DNA of 44,999 bases, from NCBI GenBank assembly GCA_902790935.1, contig CADATP010000009.1:1-44999 (forward strand). Reading direction: 5' to 3'. The translations under genes and the position numbers were made by a program. The notes under the pieces were generated by a model that searched no databases, was not told where the DNA came from, and worked only from the letters and a program-made list of their open reading frames with translations. Numbering within the stretch: position 1 is the first letter of the stretch; the number at the start of each line of letters is the position of its first letter. This stretch comes from an uncultured Lachnospiraceae bacterium. Its GTDB lineage: Bacteria; Bacillota; Clostridia; Lachnospirales; Lachnospiraceae. Of this stretch, positions 1 through 7,551 are shown in pieces.

Positions 1-132
1 AAGTTCTGTGACAAGATCGCGGTATTTAGTGACGGACACATTGCGGAATACGGAAGCCATGAGGAACTTGAGAAGATCCCGGGAGGCATCTACGCCGCTA
101 TGTTTGAGGCTCAGGCAAAGTACTACAGATAG
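1..132 (+). CDS. ABC exporter ATP-binding protein, C-terminal end (partial)
   Basis: The window opens inside this gene; 43 codons remain before a TAG stop. The visible protein has the pattern that follows the ABC signature and Walker B regions in exporter-type (MsbA/MdlB-like) ATPases: a hydrophobic strand (KIAVFSDGHI), then AEYGSHEEL, matching the family's G-x-I-x-E-x-G-x-H-x-E-L segment, and a short helical end rich in aromatic residues. The partner half-transporter, if any, lies upstream. A hairpin with a weak T-rich tail follows at 203-240, so this gene probably does not belong to the xylan operon that starts at 337. The substrate cannot be told. Confidence 0.75.
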   Translation, partial: KFCDKIAVFSDGHIAEYGSHEELEKIPGGIYAAMFEAQAKYYR

Positions 133-202
133 TGAAAAACAAAAACGCAATATATGACCAGTCCTTAACAAAAGTTAGTAGGAATTAACAATGGGCTATA
201 TG

Positions 203-240
203 ATAGATTTTGAGTATATGAGAGTATGCTCAAAATCTAT
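203..240. promoter_or_regulatory. 12-bp perfect inverted repeat holding two TTTGAG half-sites; terminator or operator
   Basis: ATAGATTTTGAG (203-214) is the exact reverse complement of CTCAAAATCTAT (229-240), with a 14-base loop. The T-richness after it (TTTGTTTATC) is modest, so it could end the upstream ABC transcript. Each arm carries TTTGAG, the same core found upstream of other units in this window, so it may instead be an operator for the GH8 operon. The rest of the 133-336 gap holds a small GCGAA-AAGA-TTCGC hairpin (285-298) and no convincing -10/-35 pair. Confidence 0.5.
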
Positions 241-336
241 TTGTTTATCAGGAAAAATGTAAGCTAAAGATTGCGCACTCCGGCGCGAAAAGATTCGCAG
301 GCGACTCTTTGATTTTACAAAAAAAGTGAGATAAAA

Positions 337-1464
337 ATGAACCCGAATTACAGAAATGTATTTGCCGAGATCGGTATACCCGAAAACGAAGTAAAATCAA
401 GACTTGAAGAGATAAAAGAGCAGTTTTTCCATGGTAAAGATTCCTTCTACCATGAAACTGCCGACGGTATGGCTTATTTGGAGGATACGGGAAATTTCGA
501 TGCCAGAACGGAAGGCATGAGCTACGGAATGATGATCTGTGTCCAGCTGGATATGAAGGATGAGTTTGACCGCATCTGGAAATGGGCCAAGAAATATATG
601 TATATGACAGAAGGCTTCAGCGAAGGGTACTTCGCCTGGTCCTGCGCCACCGACGGAACTCCCAATGCAAACGGAGCCGCTCCGGACGGAGAGGAATTTT
701 TCGTAATGGCCCTTTTCTTTGCAAGCCACAGATGGGGAGACGGAGAGGGAGACTTAAATTACTCCGCTGAGGCTAAAAAGATCCTTTCCGCTATGGTCCA
801 TAAAGGTGAGCCGGGAAGAGTCGGCGCTCCTATGTTTAACAGAGATAACCACCAGATCCTTTTTGTACCGGGAATCGATTACACCGATCCTTCATACCAC
901 CTGCCCCATTTCTATGAGCTTTGGGCTAAGTGGGGAAATGAAGAGGACAGAGAGTTTTTCGAAGAGGCCGCAAAGGTAAGCAGAGTTTACTTAAGCGAGG
1001 CTTGCCACCCCGATACGGGATTTTCCGCAGAGTATGCGGAGTTTGACGGATCGCCTATGTCAAGACCGATCCCCTGGTCAAAGGACAGACATGACTGGTT
1101 TTTCAGCGATTCCTACAGGACTGTTGCAAATATCGGACTGGACTATGCATGGTTCGGAAAAGACGAAGGACAGACTAAGGCAGCATATAACATTCAGCGC
1201 GCGCTTTTAAACGATATGGAAAATGACACTTACCATATCTACGAGGTAGACGGACGGATTGCCGGAGAAAAAGCTCTTCATCCCTTTGCCATAACAGCAA
1301 CCGTTGCACAGTCTACTCTTGCGACAGAGCTTGATGATATCGCGAAAAAGTGGGTTAAGAAGTTTTACTCTATGCCCTTTAGGACCGGTGAGAGAAGGTA
1401 TTACGACAACTGCCTGTATATGTTTGCTTTCCTTGCTCTCTCGGGAAATTATCGAATATATTAG
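337..1464 (+). CDS. GH8 reducing-end xylose-releasing exo-oligoxylanase (Rex-like)
   Basis: A 375-residue protein without signal peptide, so cytoplasmic. The fold pattern is the GH8 (alpha/alpha)6 barrel, and the sequence resembles Rex enzymes, which remove single xylose units from the reducing end of xylo-oligosaccharides. The block DARTEGMSYGMM carries the likely general acid (Glu59); DPSYHLPHFYELWA and the FSDSYRT block, which probably supplies the catalytic Asp, are also typical. It is the first gene of a unit with an SGNH esterase (39 bases downstream) and a broken GH43 gene. The ATG at 337 has only a weak ribosome site (GTGAG) but gives the usual N-terminus. Product assignment is firm at family level; Rex activity is inferred from similarity and from the intracellular xylan-processing context. 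Confidence 0.88.
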   Translation: MNPNYRNVFAEIGIPENEVKSRLEEIKEQFFHGKDSFYHETADGMAYLEDTGNFDARTEGMSYGMMICVQLDMKDEFDRIWKWAKKYMYMTEGFSEGYFAWSCATDGTPNANGAAPDGEEFFVMALFFASHRWGDGEGDLNYSAEAKKILSAMVHKGEPGRVGAPMFNRDNHQILFVPGIDYTDPSYHLPHFYELWAKWGNEEDREFFEEAAKVSRVYLSEACHPDTGFSAEYAEFDGSPMSRPIPWSKDRHDWFFSDSYRTVANIGLDYAWFGKDEGQTKAAYNIQRALLNDMENDTYHIYEVDGRIAGEKALHPFAITATVAQSTLATELDDIAKKWVKKFYSMPFRTGERRYYDNCLYMFAFLALSGNYRIY

Positions 1465-1503
1465 GCAAAACGATAGCTTTAGATTTACAAAGAAGGAAAT
1501 AAT

Positions 1504-3234
1504 ATGAACGAAGACAGAAGAGGGCCGGTAGCACCTAAGGACCCGACCATGAAAAGGCCCTGCTACTATATTATGAAAAACAAGGATGTCTGCGCATCGC
1601 CGCAGCCTGACGGCAGAGGCATCCAGTTTATATACGAAAGCGACGGACGTCTTAAGGCCAGCGCCAAATTGGTGGGAAGCCTTGAGGATGAAAAGATGAT
1701 AGCCCAGCTCGACACCGTAGAGGGATTAAGAGCTCAGGTTCATTCCATAGGCGTATCTGTTAAAAAGCCGGGAGAGCCCTGCAATGTAAAGTTCGCTTTC
1801 CAGATGTACGGAAAGACCGATCCCTACGTATCGGGAACAACCCTCTATATGGATGTTCCTTCCGATGGTATGGAAATGGTGATGGAGCTTGACAAGTTCG
1901 ACTGGTCAGATGACGATAATGTCCCCGGCCAGATCCGCTTCGAGTTTCCGAAGGCCGGAATGCAGGCAAAGGTTTCCGTTTGCTTTTATATGAACGATGG
2001 ATATGACGCCCCCGAGCAAAAGACGGACAAGGATATCGATTTTACAAGCCCTGTATATCAGGCGATGATCGAGAAATCCCTTCTCCAAAAGGGAAATACC
2101 GGAAGGCTTAAGGCTGCTATAGATAAAGCAAGGCGCGGAGAGGAAGTAACCGTTGGATTTATCGGAGGCTCCATAACCCAGGGCGCGGGCGCTATCCCCA
2201 TCAATGAAAACTGCTACGCTTACAACGCTTTTAAAGGCTTCTGCGACCTTACAGGAAGAGGATATGAGGACAATGTTAAGTATGTTAAGGCCGGCGTTGG
2301 AGGAACTCCTTCCGAGGTCGGAATCCTCAGATACAGGGCGGATGTTGAGAATAACGGAGAGATTTCTCCCGATGTGATGATCGTAGAGTTTGCGGTAAAT
2401 GATGAGGGTGATGAAACGAAGGGAGAGTTCTATGATTCCCTTGTAAGAAAGATCTACAACAGTATGCAGAAGCCTGCGGTAATCCTTCTTTTCGCGGTAT
2501 TTGTTGATGGATACAATCTTGAAGAGAGATTAAAGTGCGTCGGTGAGAGCTATAATCTTCCTATGGTCAGCACGAAAAAGAGCGTATATGACCAGTTCTA
2601 TTTAAGCGAGGAAGAGGGTGGTATCGTTTCCAAGAATCAGTATTTCTATGATATGTACCATCCCACAAATGTTGGACATAAGATAATGGCCGACGGTCTT
2701 ATAAATATGTTTAAGATCGCTGACAGTGCTCCTTATGAGGAAGACCTTGATATTACAGGTATCAAGCCACCTAAGGGCGGGGAATTCGAAAATATTTACT
2801 TTGTTGACAGAGCAAATATTGATAAGTGCAGCGCGGTAGTAAGCTACGACGCCGGGGCGTTTACCGGCGAGAGCAAGGAGCTTCAGTTTGTCGAGAGAAA
2901 TCTTGATCTCGGAGGAACTCCGGAGTTTAAAAACAACTGGCTCTATGACGGAAAAGTCTGCAGGGAAAATGCCACATTCAGACTAAAGGTTAAGGCGTCA
3001 GCGCTTCTTGTGGCATATATGGATTCTGCGTCGATCGAAGTGGGAACCTGTAAGGTAGGCGTAGACGGAAAAGAAGTGCTTTCAATTGATCCCCATATTG
3101 TGGGATGGACGCATTGCAACGCTTATATAGCCTTCAGAGGCTTAGAGAATAAAGAGAGAGTAGTAGAAGTCACAATTCCCGAAAAGGATCTTGATAAGAG
3201 GTTTACGCTTCTCGGATTCGGAATTGTGGATTAA
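1504..3234 (+). CDS. SGNH/GDSL-family carbohydrate esterase, probable intracellular acetyl-xylan esterase
   Basis: A 576-residue protein with no signal peptide. The middle third is an SGNH hydrolase: GGSITQG supplies the nucleophile Ser223, GVGGTPSE the block-II glycine, FAVND the block-III Asn299, and DMYH the Asp383/His386 pair. About 180 residues precede this domain and about 170 follow it, both of beta-rich, carbohydrate-binding-like character (the latter from roughly 405 on). The ATG at 1504 follows AAGGAA. Placed between GH8 and GH43 genes, it most likely deacetylates imported xylo-oligosaccharides so the exo-acting glycosidases can proceed. The exact acyl substrate is inferred; de-esterification of another hemicellulose fragment is possible. 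Confidence 0.8.
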   Translation: MNEDRRGPVAPKDPTMKRPCYYIMKNKDVCASPQPDGRGIQFIYESDGRLKASAKLVGSLEDEKMIAQLDTVEGLRAQVHSIGVSVKKPGEPCNVKFAFQMYGKTDPYVSGTTLYMDVPSDGMEMVMELDKFDWSDDDNVPGQIRFEFPKAGMQAKVSVCFYMNDGYDAPEQKTDKDIDFTSPVYQAMIEKSLLQKGNTGRLKAAIDKARRGEEVTVGFIGGSITQGAGAIPINENCYAYNAFKGFCDLTGRGYEDNVKYVKAGVGGTPSEVGILRYRADVENNGEISPDVMIVEFAVNDEGDETKGEFYDSLVRKIYNSMQKPAVILLFAVFVDGYNLEERLKCVGESYNLPMVSTKKSVYDQFYLSEEEGGIVSKNQYFYDMYHPTNVGHKIMADGLINMFKIADSAPYEEDLDITGIKPPKGGEFENIYFVDRANIDKCSAVVSYDAGAFTGESKELQFVERNLDLGGTPEFKNNWLYDGKVCRENATFRLKVKASALLVAYMDSASIEVGTCKVGVDGKEVLSIDPHIVGWTHCNAYIAFRGLENKERVVEVTIPEKDLDKRFTLLGFGIVD

Positions 3235-3242
3235 GGAGTCTT

Positions 3243-4778
3243 ATGAAAAAGCTGGTGAATCCAATTTTAAAGATGGATTATCCGGATCCGGATGTTATCC
3301 GCGTCGGAGATACTTATTATATGGTTTCCACGACAATGTATTTTATGCCGGGCTGCGTTATCTTAAGGTCATACGACCTTGCCGAGTGGGAGATCGTCGG
3401 CTATGTGTACGATAAGCTTGACGATACACCTGCCGAGAGAATGGAATTTGAGAAAAACGAATATTCAGGCGGTATGTGGGCTCCATCCATTAGATATTGG
3501 GGTGAAGAGTTTTTTATCTCCTTCAGAAGTAACAGTGGGGATCATAATTATATATTCCGTTCTAAAAAGATAGAAGGCCCCTGGAAGAAAAACATACTTC
3601 AGGGAGCATTCCACGATTCATCGCTGCTTTTTGACGACGACGGAAGAAAATATATTGTTTACGGAAATACATAGATCCGTATCACAGAACTCAATGATGA
3701 ACTAACTGCGCCCAAGGAAAGGGGACTTAACAGGATCCTCTTTAAAGACGAGACGGATCATATCCTGGGATATGAGGGATCCCATATTTATAAGATCGGC
3801 GAGTATTATTATGTCTTTGTTATAAACTGGCCCAAGGGCGGGGTGAGAACCGAGAGCTGCTTTAGATCAAAGAGCCTTACGGGAGAGTTTGAAGGAGGCG
3901 TGGTTTTATCCTCCGGAACGGACTACAGCCCTACGGGAGTAGCTCAAGGAGGAATCGTTGATACTCTAAACGGAAAGTGGTTTGCAGTCCTTTTCCAGGA
4001 TATGGGCGCCGTGGGAAGAATACCCGTACTTGTACCCGTAACCTGGAAGGATGATTTCCCGGTATTCGGAGAGGACGGCAAGGCTCCGGAAAAGCTTGAG
4101 ATAGTAAGCTCCAGACCCGGATATCCTTACGAGCCCTTATATGCATCCGACAGATTCCTGCCTAAGGAAGGTCTGCCCAAGGAAAGACAGCTGGCTCTTG
4201 TCTGGGAGTGGAACCATCAGCCGGATAATAACCTTTGGAGACTTTTGCCCGAGGGTGGCCTCGAGATAAAGACGGATAAGATAGCGATAAACCTTACCCA
4301 TGCAAAGAACACTCTTACCCAGCGCATGCTCTGGCCGTGCTGTGGCGCAGAGGTTACTATAGACGCTTCGTCCCTGAAGGACGGAGATATCGCCGGACTT
4401 TGTGCCCTCCAGTACTGCTACGGTCTTGTGGGTATTATGAAGGAACTCGGAAATTACTACCTTGTAAGGATTGTCAGAAATACCGAGAAAGATAAAGACA
4501 ATATGGCGAGAGTCGACTTTATGCCGGGTTATCTTACCGATAAGATAAGACTTGACGGACCTGAGGTGACGGTCTATCTGAAAGCAAATTTTGAGGATAT
4601 GAAGGACAGACTTGATTTTTATTATTTCAAGAAAGATAAGTTCGTTAAAGTCGGAGCTCCTCATAAAATGGAATTCAGATTGTCACATTTTACGGGCAAC
4701 AGATTCGGGCTTTGCGTGTACTCCACCAAGCGCCCCGGGGGAAAAGCAATATTTAAGAACTTTGTTTACAGTAACTAA
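3243..4778 (+). pseudogene. GH43 beta-xylosidase/alpha-arabinofuranosidase interrupted by an in-frame TAG
   Basis: One continuous reading frame from ATG 3243 to the TAA ending at 4778 encodes a 511-position GH43 enzyme with a C-terminal beta-sandwich, except that codon 144 (3672-3674) is TAG. The general base Asp15 (YPDPDV) and the pKa-modulating Asp125 (HDSSLL) lie before the stop; the general acid Glu178 (GYEGSH) lies after it, so neither half can be active alone. Reading continues cleanly (IRITELNDELT follows the stop), with no frame change, so this is a point mutation, a sequencing error, or readthrough. CAG (Gln) or AAG (Lys) to TAG is the simplest origin. TAG is the ordinary stop of other genes here (GH8, GH115, GH3), which argues against recoding. 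The GTG at 3843 is not a plausible independent start. No signal peptide. Confidence 0.85.
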
Positions 4779-4822
4779 AAAGGGGTAACAGATGGGAAAA
4801 TAGGGAGAATTTCCCCAAAAAC

Positions 4823-4850
4823 AAATCCGGTATGACATCATACCGGATTT
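4823..4850. terminator. bidirectional terminator between GH43 and the AraC gene
   Basis: AAATCCGGTATGA (4823-4835) and TCATACCGGATTT (4838-4850) form a perfect 13-bp inverted repeat around a 2-base centre, A-rich on the left and T-rich on the right, so it can end transcription from both sides. It reaches the stop codon of the minus-strand AraC gene. Confidence 0.8.
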
Positions 4851-5793
4851 AGTATTTATGGACATCTTTTTTGATACCTGAATTCTGGCGCCTGTACTCG
4901 CTGGGAGAGCAGCCCTTTTGCTGTTTGAAAAGGCGGTTAAAGGTGGAGATACTCGAAAAGCCCGAGGAAATGGCCACGTCTGTGATGGAAACATCGGGCC
5001 TTGCCAAAAGCGTTTCGGCTTCCTTGATACGTCTGAAGCAAAGATAATCGCTGAAGTTGTAATTTGTGTACTGCTTAAAGAGCCTCGAAAAGTGGAATTT
5101 CGAGAAGCCGGTATTTGCGGCGATATCTCCGAGACTCAGCTCTTCGGTAAAGTGGTTGTCGATATACTCCAAAGTCTCGTTGAAAAGCTCAACATACTCG
5201 CGACGCTTTGTGGGAGTAGTATTTGAAAAGACATTTTCCTGCTGAGTGTAGTTTTCTCCGATGGTTATAAAGAGCTTCAAAAGAAGCGCCTGTATTGAAA
5301 GCTCCGAAAACTCGCTGTTTCCGAAGTATTCGTTTCTCATCTGAAGAAGGAGGTTGTATATATCGTCGTATACGCCGGGATCCTTTTCGGATGTGATAAG
5401 TAAGGGGCGGGAGAGTATCGACATGATACGCGCGCTTCCCTTAAGCTTTGTTGCTGCACTGACATTAAGCAAAAAAACAAATCTTCTTCCCGTGGGGGGC
5501 GCGGTGATCTCGTGGATAACGCCCGGTGGGATGATCAAAATCTCCGAAGGGTTTAAAACAAAGGTTTCATTGCCGCAGACTACCGTATAAATATTCTCAA
5601 TAGGAAGAAGGATCTCCATGGCGGAATGCCAGTGAGCTTCAAATCCGTGGTTCTGCTCATTTAACCATATTCTGTGGAGACTTTTGGCAGGATATTCAAC
5701 TATTTCATGGCCGTCGGAAACTGTTCTCGCACCGGTCCAGTCGTTATTTACCGAGTAATATTTCTCAGTAATCTGTTCTGGGATATATGACAT
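4849..5793 (-). CDS. AraC-family transcriptional regulator with N-terminal cupin domain
   Basis: A 314-residue regulator. The N-terminal half is a cupin-type ligand domain (the HWHSAMEILLP block and an IIPPGVIHEI strand), expected to bind a sugar. Residues about 205-305 are the two helix-turn-helix motifs of AraC/XylS proteins (LSLGDIAANTGFSKFHFSRLFKQ, split here as LSLGDIAANTGF and SKFHFSRLFKQ, then VAISSGFSSISTFNRLFKQ), ending with the usual GCSPSEYRR. It is transcribed away from the GH10 gene and sits between two xylan gene groups, so it is the prime candidate activator of the locus, responding to a xylo-oligosaccharide or xylose. The ATG at 5793 is preceded by only a weak AGAGAAA ribosome site. 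Ligand and targets are inferred from position. Confidence 0.9.
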   Translation of the reverse strand: MSYIPEQITEKYYSVNNDWTGARTVSDGHEIVEYPAKSLHRIWLNEQNHGFEAHWHSAMEILLPIENIYTVVCGNETFVLNPSEILIIPPGVIHEITAPPTGRRFVFLLNVSAATKLKGSARIMSILSRPLLITSEKDPGVYDDIYNLLLQMRNEYFGNSEFSELSIQALLLKLFITIGENYTQQENVFSNTTPTKRREYVELFNETLEYIDNHFTEELSLGDIAANTGFSKFHFSRLFKQYTNYNFSDYLCFRRIKEAETLLARPDVSITDVAISSGFSSISTFNRLFKQQKGCSPSEYRRQNSGIKKDVHKY

Positions 5794-5860
5794 TTCGTTT
5801 CTCTTGGGTTTTTAAGTATAATAGCAATAATTGGTTACCTGTTTTATGGCTACAGCACTC

Positions 5861-5869
5861 ATTATAACA
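5861..5869 (-). promoter_or_regulatory. extended -10 promoter for the AraC gene
   Basis: On the minus strand this reads TGTTATAAT, a perfect TATAAT with the TG of an extended -10, about 70 bases upstream of the AraC start. No good -35 is visible, as is common for extended -10 promoters. The 5794-6052 gap thus carries divergent control signals for the regulator and the GH10 gene. Confidence 0.55.
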
Positions 5870-5958
5870 TAATTTACCAAAAATAAAAGCGGATATGTGT
5901 CTAATTTGTACCAAAAAAGCCCACATTTATATAAGAGAAATGTACAAAAAAGATAATA

Positions 5959-5979
5959 GCAAAATTTGAGAAGTATGAC
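5959..5979 (+). promoter_or_regulatory. shared upstream motif before the GH10 gene
   Basis: Twenty-one bases (core CAAAATTTGAGAAGTATGAC preceded by G) are identical to 30754-30774 upstream of the GH115 gene. The copy lies 74 bases before the GH10 start, in the divergent AraC/GH10 region; a TATACT that could act as -10 lies at 6015-6020. Likely binding site of a common regulator; TTGAGA acting as a -35 is a weaker alternative, because no good -10 stands at the right distance. Confidence 0.55.
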
Positions 5980-6052
5980 GCACGAAATAATAAGCGAAGA
6001 AAAGGGGTGAAAATTATACTTAAATCTAGTATTTGGGACGGAGTATGCAATT

Positions 6053-7486
6053 ATGCACAAAATCGGCTTTTTTAAAAAATACATGGCACTTGGCCTTATG
6101 GCTGCCATGTGCATGAGCGGATGTGCATCCGCAACGGATGGGGGAAGAACCGGGAGCACCGCAGATGTACCGGAGCAAAATCTGACAAGTGATGAATCGA
6201 AAGATTCTGTAAATAATATAGAAGATACTTCGCAGGATAAGCCGCTGGACAAGGACGAATCCGTAGACACTCTGGCGGAGGAAGCTGCGATTCCGGCCCT
6301 AAGGGATTCAATGGAAGAGGAGATGGGAGTGTTCGCAGGGTGTGCAGTCACGGGAAGCGAGATCGATGACCCGAAGGTCTGGGAGATCATCACAACCCAC
6401 TTTTCCGCGGTCACTCTGGGAAACGAACTTAAGCCCGATGCCCTTGTGGGATACAGCGTAGGAAAATGTCCCGGAACGCAGACGGATGAGCTGAACGGAG
6501 AGACGATAACGGTTCCGAAACTCGATTACTCCAGAGCGGAGAAAATCTTAGACAAGATCCTTGAGTGGAATAATCAAAACCCGGACAGAAAGATAAAGGT
6601 AAGAGGCCACGTGCTTGTCTGGCACTCACAGACGCCGGAATGGTTCTTCCATGAAGATTACGACAAGAACAAGCCCTATGTCAGCGCCGCCGAAATGGAC
6701 AAGAGACAAGAGTGGTACATACGAACGGTACTTACACACTTTACCGGCGAGGACAGTAAATATAAAGATCTGTTTTACGGATGGGATGTCGTAAACGAAG
6801 CGATAAGCGACGGGACGGGAACTTACCGGAGCGACAATGAAAATCCGAATGAGTCCTTAAGCGAGGACAGACACGGAAGCAATTCAAGCTGGTATCACAT
6901 ATACGGAAACGGCGACTTCATTGTAAACGCCTTTAAGTATGCCAACAAATATGCTCCCGAGAGCTTAGAGCTTTACTATAACGATTATAACGAATGTAGT
7001 TTCAATAAGAAGAAAGGCATCCTCAGTCTCCTTGAGGAGATAAAAGCAGCCGAAGGTGCACCCGGCGAGGGCACGAGAATCTCAGCCATGGGAATGCAGG
7101 GACACTACGGAATGGATTCGCCTTCTTCCGGAGATATAATCTCCTCTATTGCAGATTACGCCAAAGTAGTCGGGAAGGTACAGATCACCGAACTCGACAT
7201 CAGCGCAAGCGATGAATACGATGGCAGTGATGAAGCAAAAAATGAGGAGAATGAAAAGCTTCGAAAGAGATATAATATGATCAAGTACTCGGTGAACTCT
7301 TCCAATATGGAAGGAGATGTGGTCACGGGTATCACGTTCTGGGGTACGGTAGATCATTACTCATGGCTTCAGTCAAGATCGAACGTGGGCGGAGGAAACA
7401 CAACTGGACTTCCCCAGATGCCTCTTTTGTTCGATGAAAACTATGAGCCGAAACCCTGCTTCTATGTTTTCGCAGGTAAGAAATAA
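6053..7486 (+). CDS. GH10 endo-1,4-beta-xylanase, lipoprotein
   Basis: A 477-residue surface enzyme. The first 23 residues are a lipoprotein signal ending in MSGC (lipidated Cys24), followed by an acidic, Ser/Asp-rich linker to about residue 75 that would hold the enzyme off the membrane. The rest is a GH10 TIM barrel: HVLVWHSQTPEW in strand 3, acid/base Glu249 in DVVNEA, nucleophile Glu380 in ITELDIS, and a C-terminal WLQSRSNVGG block lining the substrate cleft. It is the only glycosidase in the window with an export signal, so it should make the oligosaccharides taken up by the importers encoded directly downstream (65-base gap). The ATG at 6053 follows GGACGGAG. A shared motif at 5959 and the divergent AraC gene suggest regulated expression. 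Confidence 0.95.
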   Translation: MHKIGFFKKYMALGLMAAMCMSGCASATDGGRTGSTADVPEQNLTSDESKDSVNNIEDTSQDKPLDKDESVDTLAEEAAIPALRDSMEEEMGVFAGCAVTGSEIDDPKVWEIITTHFSAVTLGNELKPDALVGYSVGKCPGTQTDELNGETITVPKLDYSRAEKILDKILEWNNQNPDRKIKVRGHVLVWHSQTPEWFFHEDYDKNKPYVSAAEMDKRQEWYIRTVLTHFTGEDSKYKDLFYGWDVVNEAISDGTGTYRSDNENPNESLSEDRHGSNSSWYHIYGNGDFIVNAFKYANKYAPESLELYYNDYNECSFNKKKGILSLLEEIKAAEGAPGEGTRISAMGMQGHYGMDSPSSGDIISSIADYAKVVGKVQITELDISASDEYDGSDEAKNEENEKLRKRYNMIKYSVNSSNMEGDVVTGITFWGTVDHYSWLQSRSNVGGGNTTGLPQMPLLFDENYEPKPCFYVFAGKK

Positions 7487-7522
7487 ATCCCGGTTATTAA
7501 GGATCGATCAAATACACAGGCG

Positions 7523-7547
7523 CCTCCCAAGGGAGAGCTCCGGAGGA
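7523..7547 (+). promoter_or_regulatory. ribosome site of the large binding protein, possibly masked by alternative hairpins
   Basis: The start at 7552 is served by GGAGGA (7542-7547). Just upstream CCTCCC (7523-7528) can pair either with GGGAG (7531-7535) or with GGAGG (7542-7546), and GGAGAGCTCC (7532-7541) is palindromic. Mutually exclusive foldings could set translation of the importer relative to the xylanase. This is read from base complementarity only. Confidence 0.35.
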
Positions 7548-7551
7548 TGAA

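Noticed and set aside
3672-3674. Pyrrolysine or other amber recoding at the GH43 TAG
   Set aside because: TAG terminates GH8, GH115, GH3, the first U32-like gene and the sensor kinase normally, and nothing in the window suggests recoding machinery.
3843-4778. Separate 311-residue gene starting with GTG at 3843
   Set aside because: It is in the same frame as the upstream GH43 fragment, has no ribosome site, and the 56 codons between the TAG and this GTG still encode GH43 sequence including the general acid Glu.
5812-6414. Minus-strand 200-residue frame across the AraC/GH10 gap
   Set aside because: It overlaps the GH10 signal and linker coding region, has low-complexity composition, and lies over the divergent control region.
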